Source: Thalassomonas actiniarum
GTDB taxonomy: Bacteria; Pseudomonadota; Gammaproteobacteria; Enterobacterales; Alteromonadaceae
NCBI RefSeq assembly: GCF_000948975.2
Contig: NZ_CP059735.1
Span: 3,534,001 to 3,598,000 of the forward strand
DNA: 64,000 nt
Reading direction: 5' to 3'
In this document: positions 16,748-24,736 of the stretch, piece by piece
Position numbering within the stretch: position 1 is the stretch's first letter
How the letters are laid out: each line of letters opens with the position of its first letter
Notes under the pieces: generated by a model
Told to the model about the DNA's origin: nothing
The model's input: only the letters and a program-made list of their open reading frames with translations
Database searches by the model: none
Translations under genes and position numbers: made by a program

Positions 16748-17821
16748 ATGAAAACAGAAGTATTGATTATTGGCGGTGGCTTTGCAGGCGCTTCCGTAGC
16801 CCAGGCATTAGAAAAATCAGGCGTAAAAACAACCCTCATTGACAAAAAAGATTATTTTGAAGTTACCTTTGCTACCCTGCGCAATATTACCGATCCGCGA
16901 AAAACACAAAACAGAGCAAGAAAAAAATACCGAGACTTTCTTACCGGCCAATTTATTCAAAGCAGCGTAGTAGAACTAACGCCAGACACAGCAACATTAG
17001 TCGATGGCACCGAAATACAGTTTCAGCGCGCGATTATCGCTTCAGGCACCCGCTATCCGGGTATGTCGGTAGCGAAACCTGATACGGCCATGGATATTAA
17101 TTCACGTAATAATGAGCTGCTAGATGTTTATCAGCAGCTAAAAATGACTAAAAAGGTATTGGTTATCGGCGGAGGCATTGTCGGGGTGGAACTTGCCGGT
17201 GAAATCGCATATGCCATGCCGAATATAGAGTTAACCTTGGCTCACAACAGCAATGCGCTGCTAAACGGCTTTAAAGAAAAAACCCAAAGAAAATCGTTAG
17301 AGCAACTTCAAAACCTTGGCGTAAAGGTAATGTTTAATGCCCGGTATACAAAAGTTGGTGATAGCTATATTGATGAAAATACCGGAGTTGCGAGTGATGC
17401 AAATCTGGTTTTTCAAGCAACAGGCACCCTGCCCAATAACGAATTTATAAAGCCCCGATTAGCCCACATTTTAAATGATCATGGCTATGTTAAGGTCAAT
17501 GAAAAGCTAGAGGTTATAGGCCAGGAGACCTTATATGCCTTAGGAGATATCGCTGATGTCGGTGAAGCAAAGTTAGGCTACCTTGCCCATGAACAAGGCA
17601 ATTATCTGGCAAAAGTGATTGTTAACACCCTCAAGGGAAAGTCATATAAGGGCTATAAACGCAACCCATTAATGGCATTGATACCAACGGGACAAAAAAG
17701 TGGTGTTTTTCAGCTGCCCTTTGCCGTGACAACCTTAAACTTTTTAATTGGCATTAAGCAAAAGGATTTATTTATTAGTAAAATTTACAAGGGGCTTGGC
17801 TCTGAGCCGAATCCTCATTAA
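16748..17821 (+). CDS. FAD-dependent NAD(P)H oxidoreductase (AIFM2/NDH-2-like)
   Basis: This is a 357-residue two-dinucleotide-binding-domain flavoprotein. It has an FAD site GGGFAG near residue 10, the ATG motif-like IIASGTRYPG near 98, an NAD(P)H site VIGGGIVGVELAGE near 138, and a second FAD contact YALGDIAD near 265. No redox-active CxxxxC is present, so it is not a thioredoxin- or glutathione-reductase-type enzyme; the pattern fits quinone-reducing AIFM2/FSP1-like proteins. GAGG precedes the ATG. It is divergent from a LysR gene, which suggests inducible expression. Confidence 0.8.
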   Translation: MKTEVLIIGGGFAGASVAQALEKSGVKTTLIDKKDYFEVTFATLRNITDPRKTQNRARKKYRDFLTGQFIQSSVVELTPDTATLVDGTEIQFQRAIIASGTRYPGMSVAKPDTAMDINSRNNELLDVYQQLKMTKKVLVIGGGIVGVELAGEIAYAMPNIELTLAHNSNALLNGFKEKTQRKSLEQLQNLGVKVMFNARYTKVGDSYIDENTGVASDANLVFQATGTLPNNEFIKPRLAHILNDHGYVKVNEKLEVIGQETLYALGDIADVGEAKLGYLAHEQGNYLAKVIVNTLKGKSYKGYKRNPLMALIPTGQKSGVFQLPFAVTTLNFLIGIKQKDLFISKIYKGLGSEPNPH

Positions 17822-17989
17822 TGACTCCGTTTATTTCAAAAAACATGTTCGCAGCTACAAGTGGCAAAATAGTGATGCTAACCCCCAGTTAGAGTAGCGT
17901 AGCTAGTTTGACTAATGTAGGTAACATCATAACGCATATTTCAAAGTAGCTGCTGCAGCCACTCAGACTTCAAAGATATTTCTATCAGT

Positions 17990-18008
17990 AGCGTCCTATA
18001 CGGACGCT
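17990..18008. other. short hairpin after the flavoprotein gene
   Basis: AGCGTCC and GGACGCT enclose TATAC in the gap before the sbcB remnant. It could be part of the old sbcB leader or an inefficient terminator; no T-run follows. Confidence 0.3.
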
Positions 18009-18035
18009 TAAACTAATCGGCATAAACAAAGGTAA

Positions 18036-18080
18036 ATGACCTACGACTCAAATCCCCCTTCCATTTTATGGCATGATTAG
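18036..18080 (+). pseudogene. 5' remnant of sbcB (14 codons then stop)
   Basis: From ATG at 18036 the sequence encodes MTYDSNPPSILWHD and then TAG. The intact sbcB at 23184 begins MTYDSNTPSILWHD. At DNA level the first 41 bases match at 38 positions, and two of the three differences are synonymous third-base changes. AAAGG lies upstream of this copy, whereas the intact gene has no good ribosome-binding site. This looks like the original sbcB start, separated from its gene by an insertion that carried in a replacement start. Confidence 0.75.
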
Positions 18081-18193
18081 TCGCCAACCACACTAAAAAT
18101 CTGTTATATAAAGCGATTATTTCACTATAAAAAGATATGATGCACACTTTTATATTCACAAATTAGATAGCCTAGCTGAATACGAATTGATAT

Positions 18194-19021
18194 CTATAGT
18201 TCGGTACTAAGTTTATTTTTAATTTCTTCTATCCTCCTATCAATCCGGGAAGCGATCTGGACATGCCATTGAGCAACATCTTCAAAAAGATCACAATAAG
18301 CATCAATAGACTTAAAGCTTTCATCATCATCCCTAATTTCTATTTGTACTTTCATAATGTTTTCATTACGAAAATATAAATCATTCCAATCTTTTACTCT
18401 ATATACACCAGTAATAGCTTGCTTGAGTTCAGGACTCCCAAATTCTAACCTAGGCTTTAAAAAGCTTACCATTAAGTATTCACAAGAAGCATTGTGTCTA
18501 TACTGACTAATTCTGTACCTTTTTAACTCTTCAAAATCGTGCTTAACAAAACTGGCCTCATCGAAAGCAGCTTCTAATTCCGACCATAGAGCGCTGCTTT
18601 GACTTGAATATTTATGTATGAAATTACTGAATTCTTTTGGATCCGTTTTTTTATAATGTTCTAAATCAGAAACTAACTCTGAATAAGTAAAACTATGATA
18701 CTTATGAGCTTCATTAATAAAATGTCTGTAATAAGTCATAAGTGCGACCTTAATTTTTTTCGCCTCCTTCAACTCAACATCCAATGCCATCTGATGTTTC
18801 CACGTTTTAGAGGCTCGCTCTGAAACTTCCGCACTTTTCGCTGCTTGTTTTGCTGCGTAAGCAGTAGCTAAAGCTGCTCCCCCAGTAAAGATAGCAATAA
18901 AAAAGTTTAATTTTTCAGATGTGTTTAGGCCCCAAAAAGTTAAGACAGTTAACAATAAAAAAAATATCGTTAATGTTGTTGCTAAAGTTGCAGCACGCCA
19001 AATTAGTTTATTCCAGTCCAT
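18194..19021 (-). CDS. island membrane protein of unknown function
   Basis: This is a 275-residue protein with two N-terminal membrane helices (about 12-30 and 38-58, the second Ala-rich) followed by a charged cytoplasmic helical region of about 215 residues. The layout of two membrane segments then a helical cytosolic domain is common in defence-island proteins, but I recognise no family. It is A+T-rich and lies just inside the left repeat of the putative island, 188 bases downstream of the nuclease gene on the same strand. Confidence 0.7.
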   Translation of the reverse strand: MDWNKLIWRAATLATTLTIFFLLLTVLTFWGLNTSEKLNFFIAIFTGGAALATAYAAKQAAKSAEVSERASKTWKHQMALDVELKEAKKIKVALMTYYRHFINEAHKYHSFTYSELVSDLEHYKKTDPKEFSNFIHKYSSQSSALWSELEAAFDEASFVKHDFEELKRYRISQYRHNASCEYLMVSFLKPRLEFGSPELKQAITGVYRVKDWNDLYFRNENIMKVQIEIRDDDESFKSIDAYCDLFEDVAQWHVQIASRIDRRIEEIKNKLSTEL

Positions 19022-19209
19022 TCTACTGTTTTTGTTGAAAAAATAACTTCGCCACTATAACAATAAAAATACTCAAGAACAAAACACCTACAAAGCTGGA
19101 CAGCCAAGAATTGAATTACTTGCCACTTACACGAAAATAGCTTAATGAAGGTGCAGTACGCTGGCATATTGAACATAATTATGGGCACCCAAACATTGCG
19201 TTATAAGAC

Positions 19210-20070
19210 TTATGTACAATCACCGCAATGCTCTTTATGCGGGAAATGCCAATAGCTATGCAGGTGAACGAATGTTTGATTGTGCTGCGCTTGATTGTTC
19301 GATGAACCCGTCGGATAGCACGTCCAGACTAACTTGTGAAGCTCTTCTGTGTCATCATGCCTTACGAGAATTACCCAAGTATAACCTGATTGGGATTTTC
19401 CAAACGCCAGTTCATCAAGTCCACGAGCTTCTAGTTGTCGTCTTAATTGTACGACCTCATCTCGGGAACGCTGGTTGGCATCATTAAATGGTTCTCCATC
19501 CTCGGGATCGTATCCATCGTTTCCAAATATTACTGTAATGCCAGGGCACCAACATATTGCACCTCGATGGGCAGAGAAATGATGATTGTAAAGGTAATTT
19601 GCGGCCGCATCTGCTTCTGATTCCCATGAAAAAAAATACTTGTTGCGCACCTTTTCATGTTGTTGGAGAAGCTCTATGAGATCCGATTTATTCCAAAATG
19701 CTGCTTTGCGAACGTCAGCAGGAGCTTTTGTCATTGCAGCCAGCTGATCTTTAACAGTTTCGCTAACTGTGCTGCTGGTGATCAAAAGATATTTATTTGC
19801 ACCGTGGATTTGCATTTTTGCATACCAATTGCCTATATCGGTTTCACGCACAGAGCGCCCACTCAATGAAAAGTGTTTACATTCAACGAGATACACTTCT
19901 CTCTCGACTATCCCCATGTCATCAGTCGTATCACGAACAGCAATTATATCCTTTCCACGATCTGGACCACGTGCTGAACGAGAGGATATAGTGAAGCCTT
20001 TCAATACGAGTAAATCCTCGGCAATAGATTCAAGGTCTTCGTACGAGATTTGGGAAAAATCAATTTTCAT
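19210..20070 (-). CDS. Mrr-like restriction endonuclease-fold protein
   Basis: This is a 286-residue protein. Residues 5-145 match an Mrr/restriction-endonuclease-like nuclease: an N-terminal helix (YEDLESIAEDLLVLKGF), GPDRGKD with the metal-binding D41, and VECKH giving the E63-x-K65 catalytic pair of the PD-(D/E)xK fold. The C-terminal ~140 residues contain paired Cys and His (WCPG, HFPHKEHCGDC) and are of unknown role, perhaps target recognition. Mrr-type enzymes cut modified foreign DNA. The gene stands without a methyltransferase, consistent with a type IV-like restriction role in the island. Confidence 0.75.
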   Translation of the reverse strand: MKIDFSQISYEDLESIAEDLLVLKGFTISSRSARGPDRGKDIIAVRDTTDDMGIVEREVYLVECKHFSLSGRSVRETDIGNWYAKMQIHGANKYLLITSSTVSETVKDQLAAMTKAPADVRKAAFWNKSDLIELLQQHEKVRNKYFFSWESEADAAANYLYNHHFSAHRGAICWCPGITVIFGNDGYDPEDGEPFNDANQRSRDEVVQLRRQLEARGLDELAFGKSQSGYTWVILVRHDDTEELHKLVWTCYPTGSSNNQAQHNQTFVHLHSYWHFPHKEHCGDCT

Positions 20071-20589
20071 AGAGTAGGTCCAATGGTATTAGATAAAAAT
20101 ATTTTACCTATACTTTGTAAGGTATAGATAATACATTTAGAGCTATAGATATTACCTGCCTGCTTTTTGTCAGTTTAGGTATGCCTCGATTTATCAATTT
20201 GTCAGATTAAATTTAAATAAATCTAAGTTTATTTTTTGTTGGCCACAATTCTGGACACCCAAAAATCAGATACAATCCTGGCTGAAATTTATTACCTCAT
20301 TTCAGGTAATAAATGACCTAGTAAAACACAAAGGATTCTAGTGACTTGCAGTTGTACAGAACTCCATACAATAGTGAAAAATAGGCCTAAAACAATATAC
20401 AAACATAACCTGACTTATTTTGTGAATTGGTCTTTTATTAATAGTGCTATCCAAGCCAAAAAGGAGAGCGCTATTTCAATACACCTTATCTGTTAACCGC
20501 TGCACTAAAAGTAGCAAGCAAAGTCGCAACCCCTGAGTGCTGTCACACCCAGAGGTCGCTAACCACAACGAACTTACTCGGAGAACGTC
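20071..20589. other. leader region between the nuclease and symE
   Basis: This is 519 bases between divergent genes, A+T-rich on the left. The only structure I see is the stem-loop at 20526-20559 close to symE (listed separately). No further gene is supported. Confidence 0.5.
20526..20559 (-). ncRNA. symR: stem-loop of a candidate SymR-like antisense RNA
   Basis: Read on the minus strand, bases 20559 to 20526 form a 14-bp uninterrupted stem (three G-U pairs) with loop UGACAG. Read on the plus strand, the same three positions become A-C mismatches, so the structure favours an RNA transcribed antisense to symE. It lies 31 bases upstream of the symE start, where the known SymR RNA lies opposite the symE leader. 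The RNA 5' end would lie to the right, over the symE start; its exact ends and promoter are not determined. The 3' flank is only moderately U-rich. Confidence 0.55.
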
Positions 20590-20886
20590 ATGGCTGAATA
20601 TCATCATACGTCAGAGCCAGGCTCGGCAAAAGTAAAATATCCCATTTATCGGCAACTTACCGTGCAGGAAACCATTTGTGGCACGGCAGCGAAAAGCCGC
20701 GGCATAGGTATTAACTATGTGCCGGTAAAGCTTGAACCTTGTATTGTGCTCAGGGGAAAGTGGCTCAAACTAGCTGGTTTTCCCATTGGAGAAAAAACCT
20801 CTATTACGGTAAATCAGGGAGAAATAGTCATCACACCTAAGCAATCTGAGGTCACGGTCGATACTAACCGGGCTACTGAGGGCTAG
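20590..20886 (+). CDS. symE: SymE-family type I toxin
   Basis: This is a 98-residue protein. The C-terminal half carries the SymE signature: IVLRGKWLKLAGFPIGEK followed by ITVNQGEIVITP, an AbrB-like swapped-hairpin fold. SymE is an RNA-associated toxin whose translation is blocked by a cis-antisense RNA (SymR); a matching minus-strand stem-loop lies just upstream. GGAG is placed seven bases before the ATG. I looked for a LexA box upstream, as E. coli symE has, and found none. It sits mid-island beside an Mrr-like nuclease, the same kind of company symE keeps in E. coli near the mrr/hsd locus. Confidence 0.85.
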   Translation: MAEYHHTSEPGSAKVKYPIYRQLTVQETICGTAAKSRGIGINYVPVKLEPCIVLRGKWLKLAGFPIGEKTSITVNQGEIVITPKQSEVTVDTNRATEG

Positions 20887-20985
20887 TGTCGTAAAGGAAA
20901 AGCTAAGCTGTTGTGCTAAAAGGAGGCGCAACAGCTTGTATGGCCGAGATGCAATGTTGAACATCTGCAATTCAATAGTATTTAG

Positions 20986-21363
20986 TTAATCAAATAGACT
21001 TAACGCATCAAAAATAACCAATAAGATCATAATGGTACCAGAAAGAGTTAACAGCCAATAAAATATTGCAGCTAATACCCTATCTATCTTGGTCGTATGT
21101 TTATACAGTATTTCTGAATTTGCATATAGTGATGACAATGAACTGGTTTCTAGTTTGCGCCGCCAGCTTCTTGGAATTGATAATGCTTGTGCAACATTAA
21201 TAATATCCCAGCCACTCGCATACTCTACTCCTAATATATTTTTTGTTTCACTATTTTTTCTAAGCCTTTTTACGGTCACTTGACCGAAAATAATGTACAA
21301 GATCATAGAAATAAAGCAGCCAGCCAGTCCAAATGAAAACATTAAAGATTCAAATTCACTCAT
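20986..21363 (-). CDS. small two-helix membrane protein of the island
   Basis: This is a 125-residue protein with an N-terminal membrane helix (LMFSFGLAGCFISMILYII) and a C-terminal one (VLAAIFYWLLTLSGTIMILLVIF), separated by about 60 polar residues. The start at 21363 is preferred because TTAGG lies upstream; ATG at 21375 is possible. No family is recognised. It lies downstream of the candidate toxin-immunity genes on the same strand and could belong to them. Confidence 0.65.
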   Translation of the reverse strand: MSEFESLMFSFGLAGCFISMILYIIFGQVTVKRLRKNSETKNILGVEYASGWDIINVAQALSIPRSWRRKLETSSLSSLYANSEILYKHTTKIDRVLAAIFYWLLTLSGTIMILLVIFDALSLFD

Positions 21364-21474
21364 ATGCCTAACCATGCCATTATTTGATCATACTGAGAAC
21401 CAGCATTTCTTTTGGTATAACTATTTACCCCCATAGAAACTGCGGCGGCCGTAAGCTTAGTGATGTTGCGGCTG

Positions 21475-21948
21475 CTAATTGCTTTTCCTGCCTAATTCAT
21501 TTTCTACAGCTTCCTTTGCTTCTTGAATATCAGTAAAAAAGTCCCGTTGGTATTGCACGAATGCCGCATACTTCTTCCCCGAAAGTAGATAAATTGCCGC
21601 AAATAATATCAATATATCGATAAAACAGAAGATTAAGGCTGCATTTGTGCTTTGTAGCAATAATGCAGGCAAACAAATAACGACTAAAGTTATCGCGTAA
21701 TATTTCAGCACCTTAGCACCAATAAATGAGCCTTTAATCACTCGAAAATTTGTAATACTGAAAAAGATCACGAGCGCGGCAAGTAAACCAAGGCTCCACT
21801 GTGCAGATAATTTATAGTAGGTATTGATAATAATCGATAAAGAAATCCCCGTACCGGCAATAAGCAGCATAGTGGTCAATAGAAAAAGGCCAATGTTTTT
21901 TCTCGGCGGCAGTAAACCAACTATTTCATTGTCTTTATATTCTGACAT
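21475..21948 (-). CDS. four-helix membrane protein, candidate immunity protein
   Basis: This is a 157-residue protein with four membrane segments (about 19-41, 50-68, 81-99 and 105-123) and a charged C-terminal tail. Its ATG overlaps the stop of the upstream gene by one base (TAATG), so it is translated with the hydrophobic protein encoded there. Small polytopic proteins coupled to a pore-forming toxin are typical immunity proteins, which is why I suggest that role. There is no direct sequence evidence for it. Confidence 0.6.
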   Translation of the reverse strand: MSEYKDNEIVGLLPPRKNIGLFLLTTMLLIAGTGISLSIIINTYYKLSAQWSLGLLAALVIFFSITNFRVIKGSFIGAKVLKYYAITLVVICLPALLLQSTNAALIFCFIDILILFAAIYLLSGKKYAAFVQYQRDFFTDIQEAKEAVENELGRKSN

Positions 21949-22862
21949 TACTGCTCCAACTCCTCATAAATACCAATGGCAAGCGAATTAACATTACCTG
22001 ATACGGCACTGCCAACAAAACTCATGGTTGCACCTATAGCATCTTTAAGCTGTAATTGCAGCGAATTGGTAATTTGTATAGCGGCATAGCGTTTGGGATA
22101 AACACCACTTCGCACTAAACCTTTAAGTAGCTTATTTGAAATACCGGGTTGATTCATCCTGATAGCCTCATGGGTAAGGCGTTTCCTCTCAGCCCTGGAC
22201 AAGCCTTTTAAAATTTCAGCATAAGACTTTCCACTACTAAGGTGTAATAATTTTACTGTTTTTATTGTCACAGCAGCCGCTGCCGCAGCACCGGCAACAG
22301 AAATAACATCAAGAGCGATTGATGCATTTTGATACCACTCTTGTGAATCGAGAAAATCATTTTGCTCTTGATCAAATATTTCATTACCTGTCCTATAAAG
22401 GCCATTTGCGCATTGTAATGAACTCGCGACACTAGCCGATACGGCAAGATAGGTTACCGCCCCGCTCGCCCCGCCTGTTAACGGTATAGCACCTGCACTG
22501 CCAAGCACCACAAACCATCCAAGAAATGCTGCGCCACAACTCAGTACCGTACCTGCCACTTCTTTTATCAGTTCAGATTCCCTTACATTTCCCTGACTGT
22601 ATTTTAAATGAGAAGAAAACTGCACTTGACTCATGTCTTTAGGAGGTTCCCGTAAAACAACCTTAACAGGATTCACGCGGCATACAGGATTAAAAGGTCT
22701 AAGTTCAACAATATTGAGAGCACTATCAATATAAATAACAGCAGCACCATGAAGTTCATGGATACTATCGATTTCTTTGAATAATTTGTTTTGATCTATC
22801 TGAAGTGCAAGTTTATCTTTGAGCAGTCGTTCGTTATAACTTGGGTTGATATGAATATTCAT
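21948..22862 (-). CDS. hydrophobic-core protein, candidate pore-forming effector
   Basis: This is a 304-residue protein from the ATG at 22862, which has AAGGA seven bases upstream; the ATG at 22898 lacks a site. A soluble N-terminal ~90 residues (with VYIDSALNIVELRPFNPVCRVNP) is followed by long Gly/Ala/Ser-rich hydrophobic stretches (about 100-150, 185-205 and 275-295) separated by charged segments such as LSRAERKRL. There is no signal peptide. I recall similar proteins annotated only vaguely and found beside secretion-system genes, but cannot verify that here. The layout suggests a colicin-like membrane-inserting toxin. Confidence 0.55.
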   Translation of the reverse strand: MNIHINPSYNERLLKDKLALQIDQNKLFKEIDSIHELHGAAVIYIDSALNIVELRPFNPVCRVNPVKVVLREPPKDMSQVQFSSHLKYSQGNVRESELIKEVAGTVLSCGAAFLGWFVVLGSAGAIPLTGGASGAVTYLAVSASVASSLQCANGLYRTGNEIFDQEQNDFLDSQEWYQNASIALDVISVAGAAAAAAVTIKTVKLLHLSSGKSYAEILKGLSRAERKRLTHEAIRMNQPGISNKLLKGLVRSGVYPKRYAAIQITNSLQLQLKDAIGATMSFVGSAVSGNVNSLAIGIYEELEQ

Positions 22863-23183
22863 CAGCAATTCCTTTGCCTTAAAATGGTCATTAAACAAAC
22901 AGGCTAAATGTTTTTATATGTGATAGCAATGAAATTAAAAGCTGTTGAGGAGTTTTGTGAATATAAGATTAAAGGAAATTCCCTTGCCAACTAATCGTTT
23001 GAAAATTGCATATGTGATCTTTTAATGCCCGCATAACAATTCCTTATTGCTTCACAGCTCGTCTGCGGCGATAATCAGCACCATTATTGCCGTGACTATT
23101 TTCTAAAAAATAACCACATTGGCCGATCATTTAGCTCACTTTTTACTGCAAACATGATCCCTTAAAAAGAATCAAAAAACCAT
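22863..23183. other. gap between the island's last gene and sbcB
   Basis: This is 321 bases of A+T-rich sequence. It should hold the promoter of the minus-strand pair and a new promoter for sbcB, since the island separates sbcB from its old one. The bases just before the sbcB ATG (AATCAAAAAACCAT) do not form a good ribosome-binding site. No gene is seen. Confidence 0.5.
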
Positions 23184-24623
23184 ATGACCTACGACTCAAA
23201 TACCCCTTCCATCTTGTGGCATGACTATGAAACCTGGGGAGTGTCGCCTAAATACGATAAACCTTCTCAGTTCGCCGGTATCCGCACTGACTTAGATCTC
23301 AACATTATCTCCGAACCGGAAGTGTTTTATTGTCAGCCGCCACAAGATTATTTGCCACAACCAGAGGCCTGTTTAGTCACCGGCATCACACCGCAAAAAG
23401 CGCAGCGCGAAGGTTTAACCGAGGCGGAGTTTGCCAGTCGTATCCATGCACTTTTCAGCCAGCCCAACACCTGTGTAGCCGGTTATAACAACATTCGCTT
23501 TGACGACGAGGTTACGCGTTACATGTTTTACCGTAACTTTTACGACCCCTACGCCCGTGAATGGCAGCACGGCAACAGCCGCTGGGACATTATCGATATG
23601 GTACGCGCCTGTTACGCGTTACGCCCTGAGGGCATTAACTGGCCGACAAACGATGAAGGTAAGGTCAGTTTCCGCCTGGAATTACTGACCAAAGCCAACG
23701 GCATCAGCCATGAAGCAGCGCATGATGCCATGAGTGATGTTTATGCCACTATCGCCATGGCAAAACTCATTAAAGAGAAGCAGCCGAAACTCTATGACTT
23801 TATTTTTAATCTCAAAAATAAACGCCAGGTGGCGGAGCTGATTGATGTTTATAATATGACGCCGATTGTGCACACCTCCAGCCGGATTTCGTCAGAGCAT
23901 GGCTGCACCAGTTGGTTTGCTCCGGTGAGCTATCACCCTACCAATAAAAATGCCGTTATTGCCGTCGACCTGGCTCAAGATCCCGAGCCGTTATTAAACC
24001 TGAGCAGCGAAGATATCAAAGCGCGTTTATACACCAAACGCCAGGATTTGGCCGAAGGCGAATTGCCTATCCCGGTCAAACTTATCCATATCAATAAGTG
24101 CCCCGTTGTCTCGCCGGCTAAAACCTTGCTGCCGGAAAATGCCGCCCGCCTGAACATTCCCCGTGAACAGTGTCTGGCAAACTTAACCAAGCTCAAGGGC
24201 CATGACGCCTTGCGGGACAAACTCAGCGATGTCTTTATGCCGGATTTTGAGGGTGAAGAAGCGCCGGATGCCGAGCATGCCCTTTACGGCGGTGAGTTTT
24301 TCTCCGCCAGCGACAAGGCGCAAATGGAAGTATTACATGCCATGCCGGTGGAGCAATTGGCGGGCCATGATTTCCAGTTCCAGGACCCTCGCCTGCCTAC
24401 CCTGCTGTTTCGCTATCGCGCCCGCAATTTCCCGTTAACCCTAACCAGCGAAGAGTTGCAAAAATGGCAGCAGTACAGCAGCAATAAACTGCAATACGGC
24501 GGCCAGGGTATTTTAAGCCTGGACGAGTATATGATGAAGCTGGAAAACCTGGCAATGGAGCATGAGAATAACCCGGAAAAAATGGCGGTGCTAAAAGCCC
24601 TGTTCCAGTACGTACAGAGCTAG
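23184..24623 (+). CDS. sbcB: exodeoxyribonuclease I
   Basis: This is a 479-residue protein of normal length for ExoI, a 3'-5' single-strand DNA exonuclease used in recombination and mismatch repair. The DEDDh exonuclease motifs are visible: HDYETWG near residue 13, GYNNIRFDDEVTRYMF near 101, and EAAHDAMSDV near 177. These are followed by the SH3-like and helical C-terminal regions. Its first 41 bases are duplicated with a stop at 18036, so the 5' end appears to have been supplied by an integrated element. Confidence 0.95.
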   Translation: MTYDSNTPSILWHDYETWGVSPKYDKPSQFAGIRTDLDLNIISEPEVFYCQPPQDYLPQPEACLVTGITPQKAQREGLTEAEFASRIHALFSQPNTCVAGYNNIRFDDEVTRYMFYRNFYDPYAREWQHGNSRWDIIDMVRACYALRPEGINWPTNDEGKVSFRLELLTKANGISHEAAHDAMSDVYATIAMAKLIKEKQPKLYDFIFNLKNKRQVAELIDVYNMTPIVHTSSRISSEHGCTSWFAPVSYHPTNKNAVIAVDLAQDPEPLLNLSSEDIKARLYTKRQDLAEGELPIPVKLIHINKCPVVSPAKTLLPENAARLNIPREQCLANLTKLKGHDALRDKLSDVFMPDFEGEEAPDAEHALYGGEFFSASDKAQMEVLHAMPVEQLAGHDFQFQDPRLPTLLFRYRARNFPLTLTSEELQKWQQYSSNKLQYGGQGILSLDEYMMKLENLAMEHENNPEKMAVLKALFQYVQS

Positions 24624-24736
24624 TACCGAAATCAAGAATAGCAAAATACCAGTGCGCTTGTTTGTTACCTTGATGGCAAACAAGGCCTGCACCCGAACAA
24701 AACAGCAAATTCGTCTTAGCAAGGATTTATAAAACA

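Larger units (their letters stand above)
18036..23224. mobile_element. putative genomic island integrated at the 5' end of sbcB
   Basis: A 41-bp imperfect direct repeat (18036-18076 and 23184-23224, 38 identities) bounds about 5.1 kb that is visibly A+T-richer than its flanks. The cargo is a membrane protein, an Mrr-like nuclease, a SymE toxin, and three membrane or hydrophobic proteins. Target-gene reconstitution by a supplied 5' end is the usual footprint of site-specific integration into a coding gene. No integrase or transposase is recognisable inside, so the element is either non-autonomous, degraded, or was moved by recombination between the repeats. Confidence 0.6.

Noticed and set aside
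19003-19188. Open frame of 61 codons on the minus strand between two island genes
   Set aside because: Overlaps the start of the membrane-protein gene, has no ribosome-binding site and no recognisable product.
20150-20589. LexA (SOS) box upstream of symE
   Set aside because: The closest match (CTGCTTTTTGTCAG near 20160) has the wrong spacing for CTG-N10-CAG; no proper site was found.
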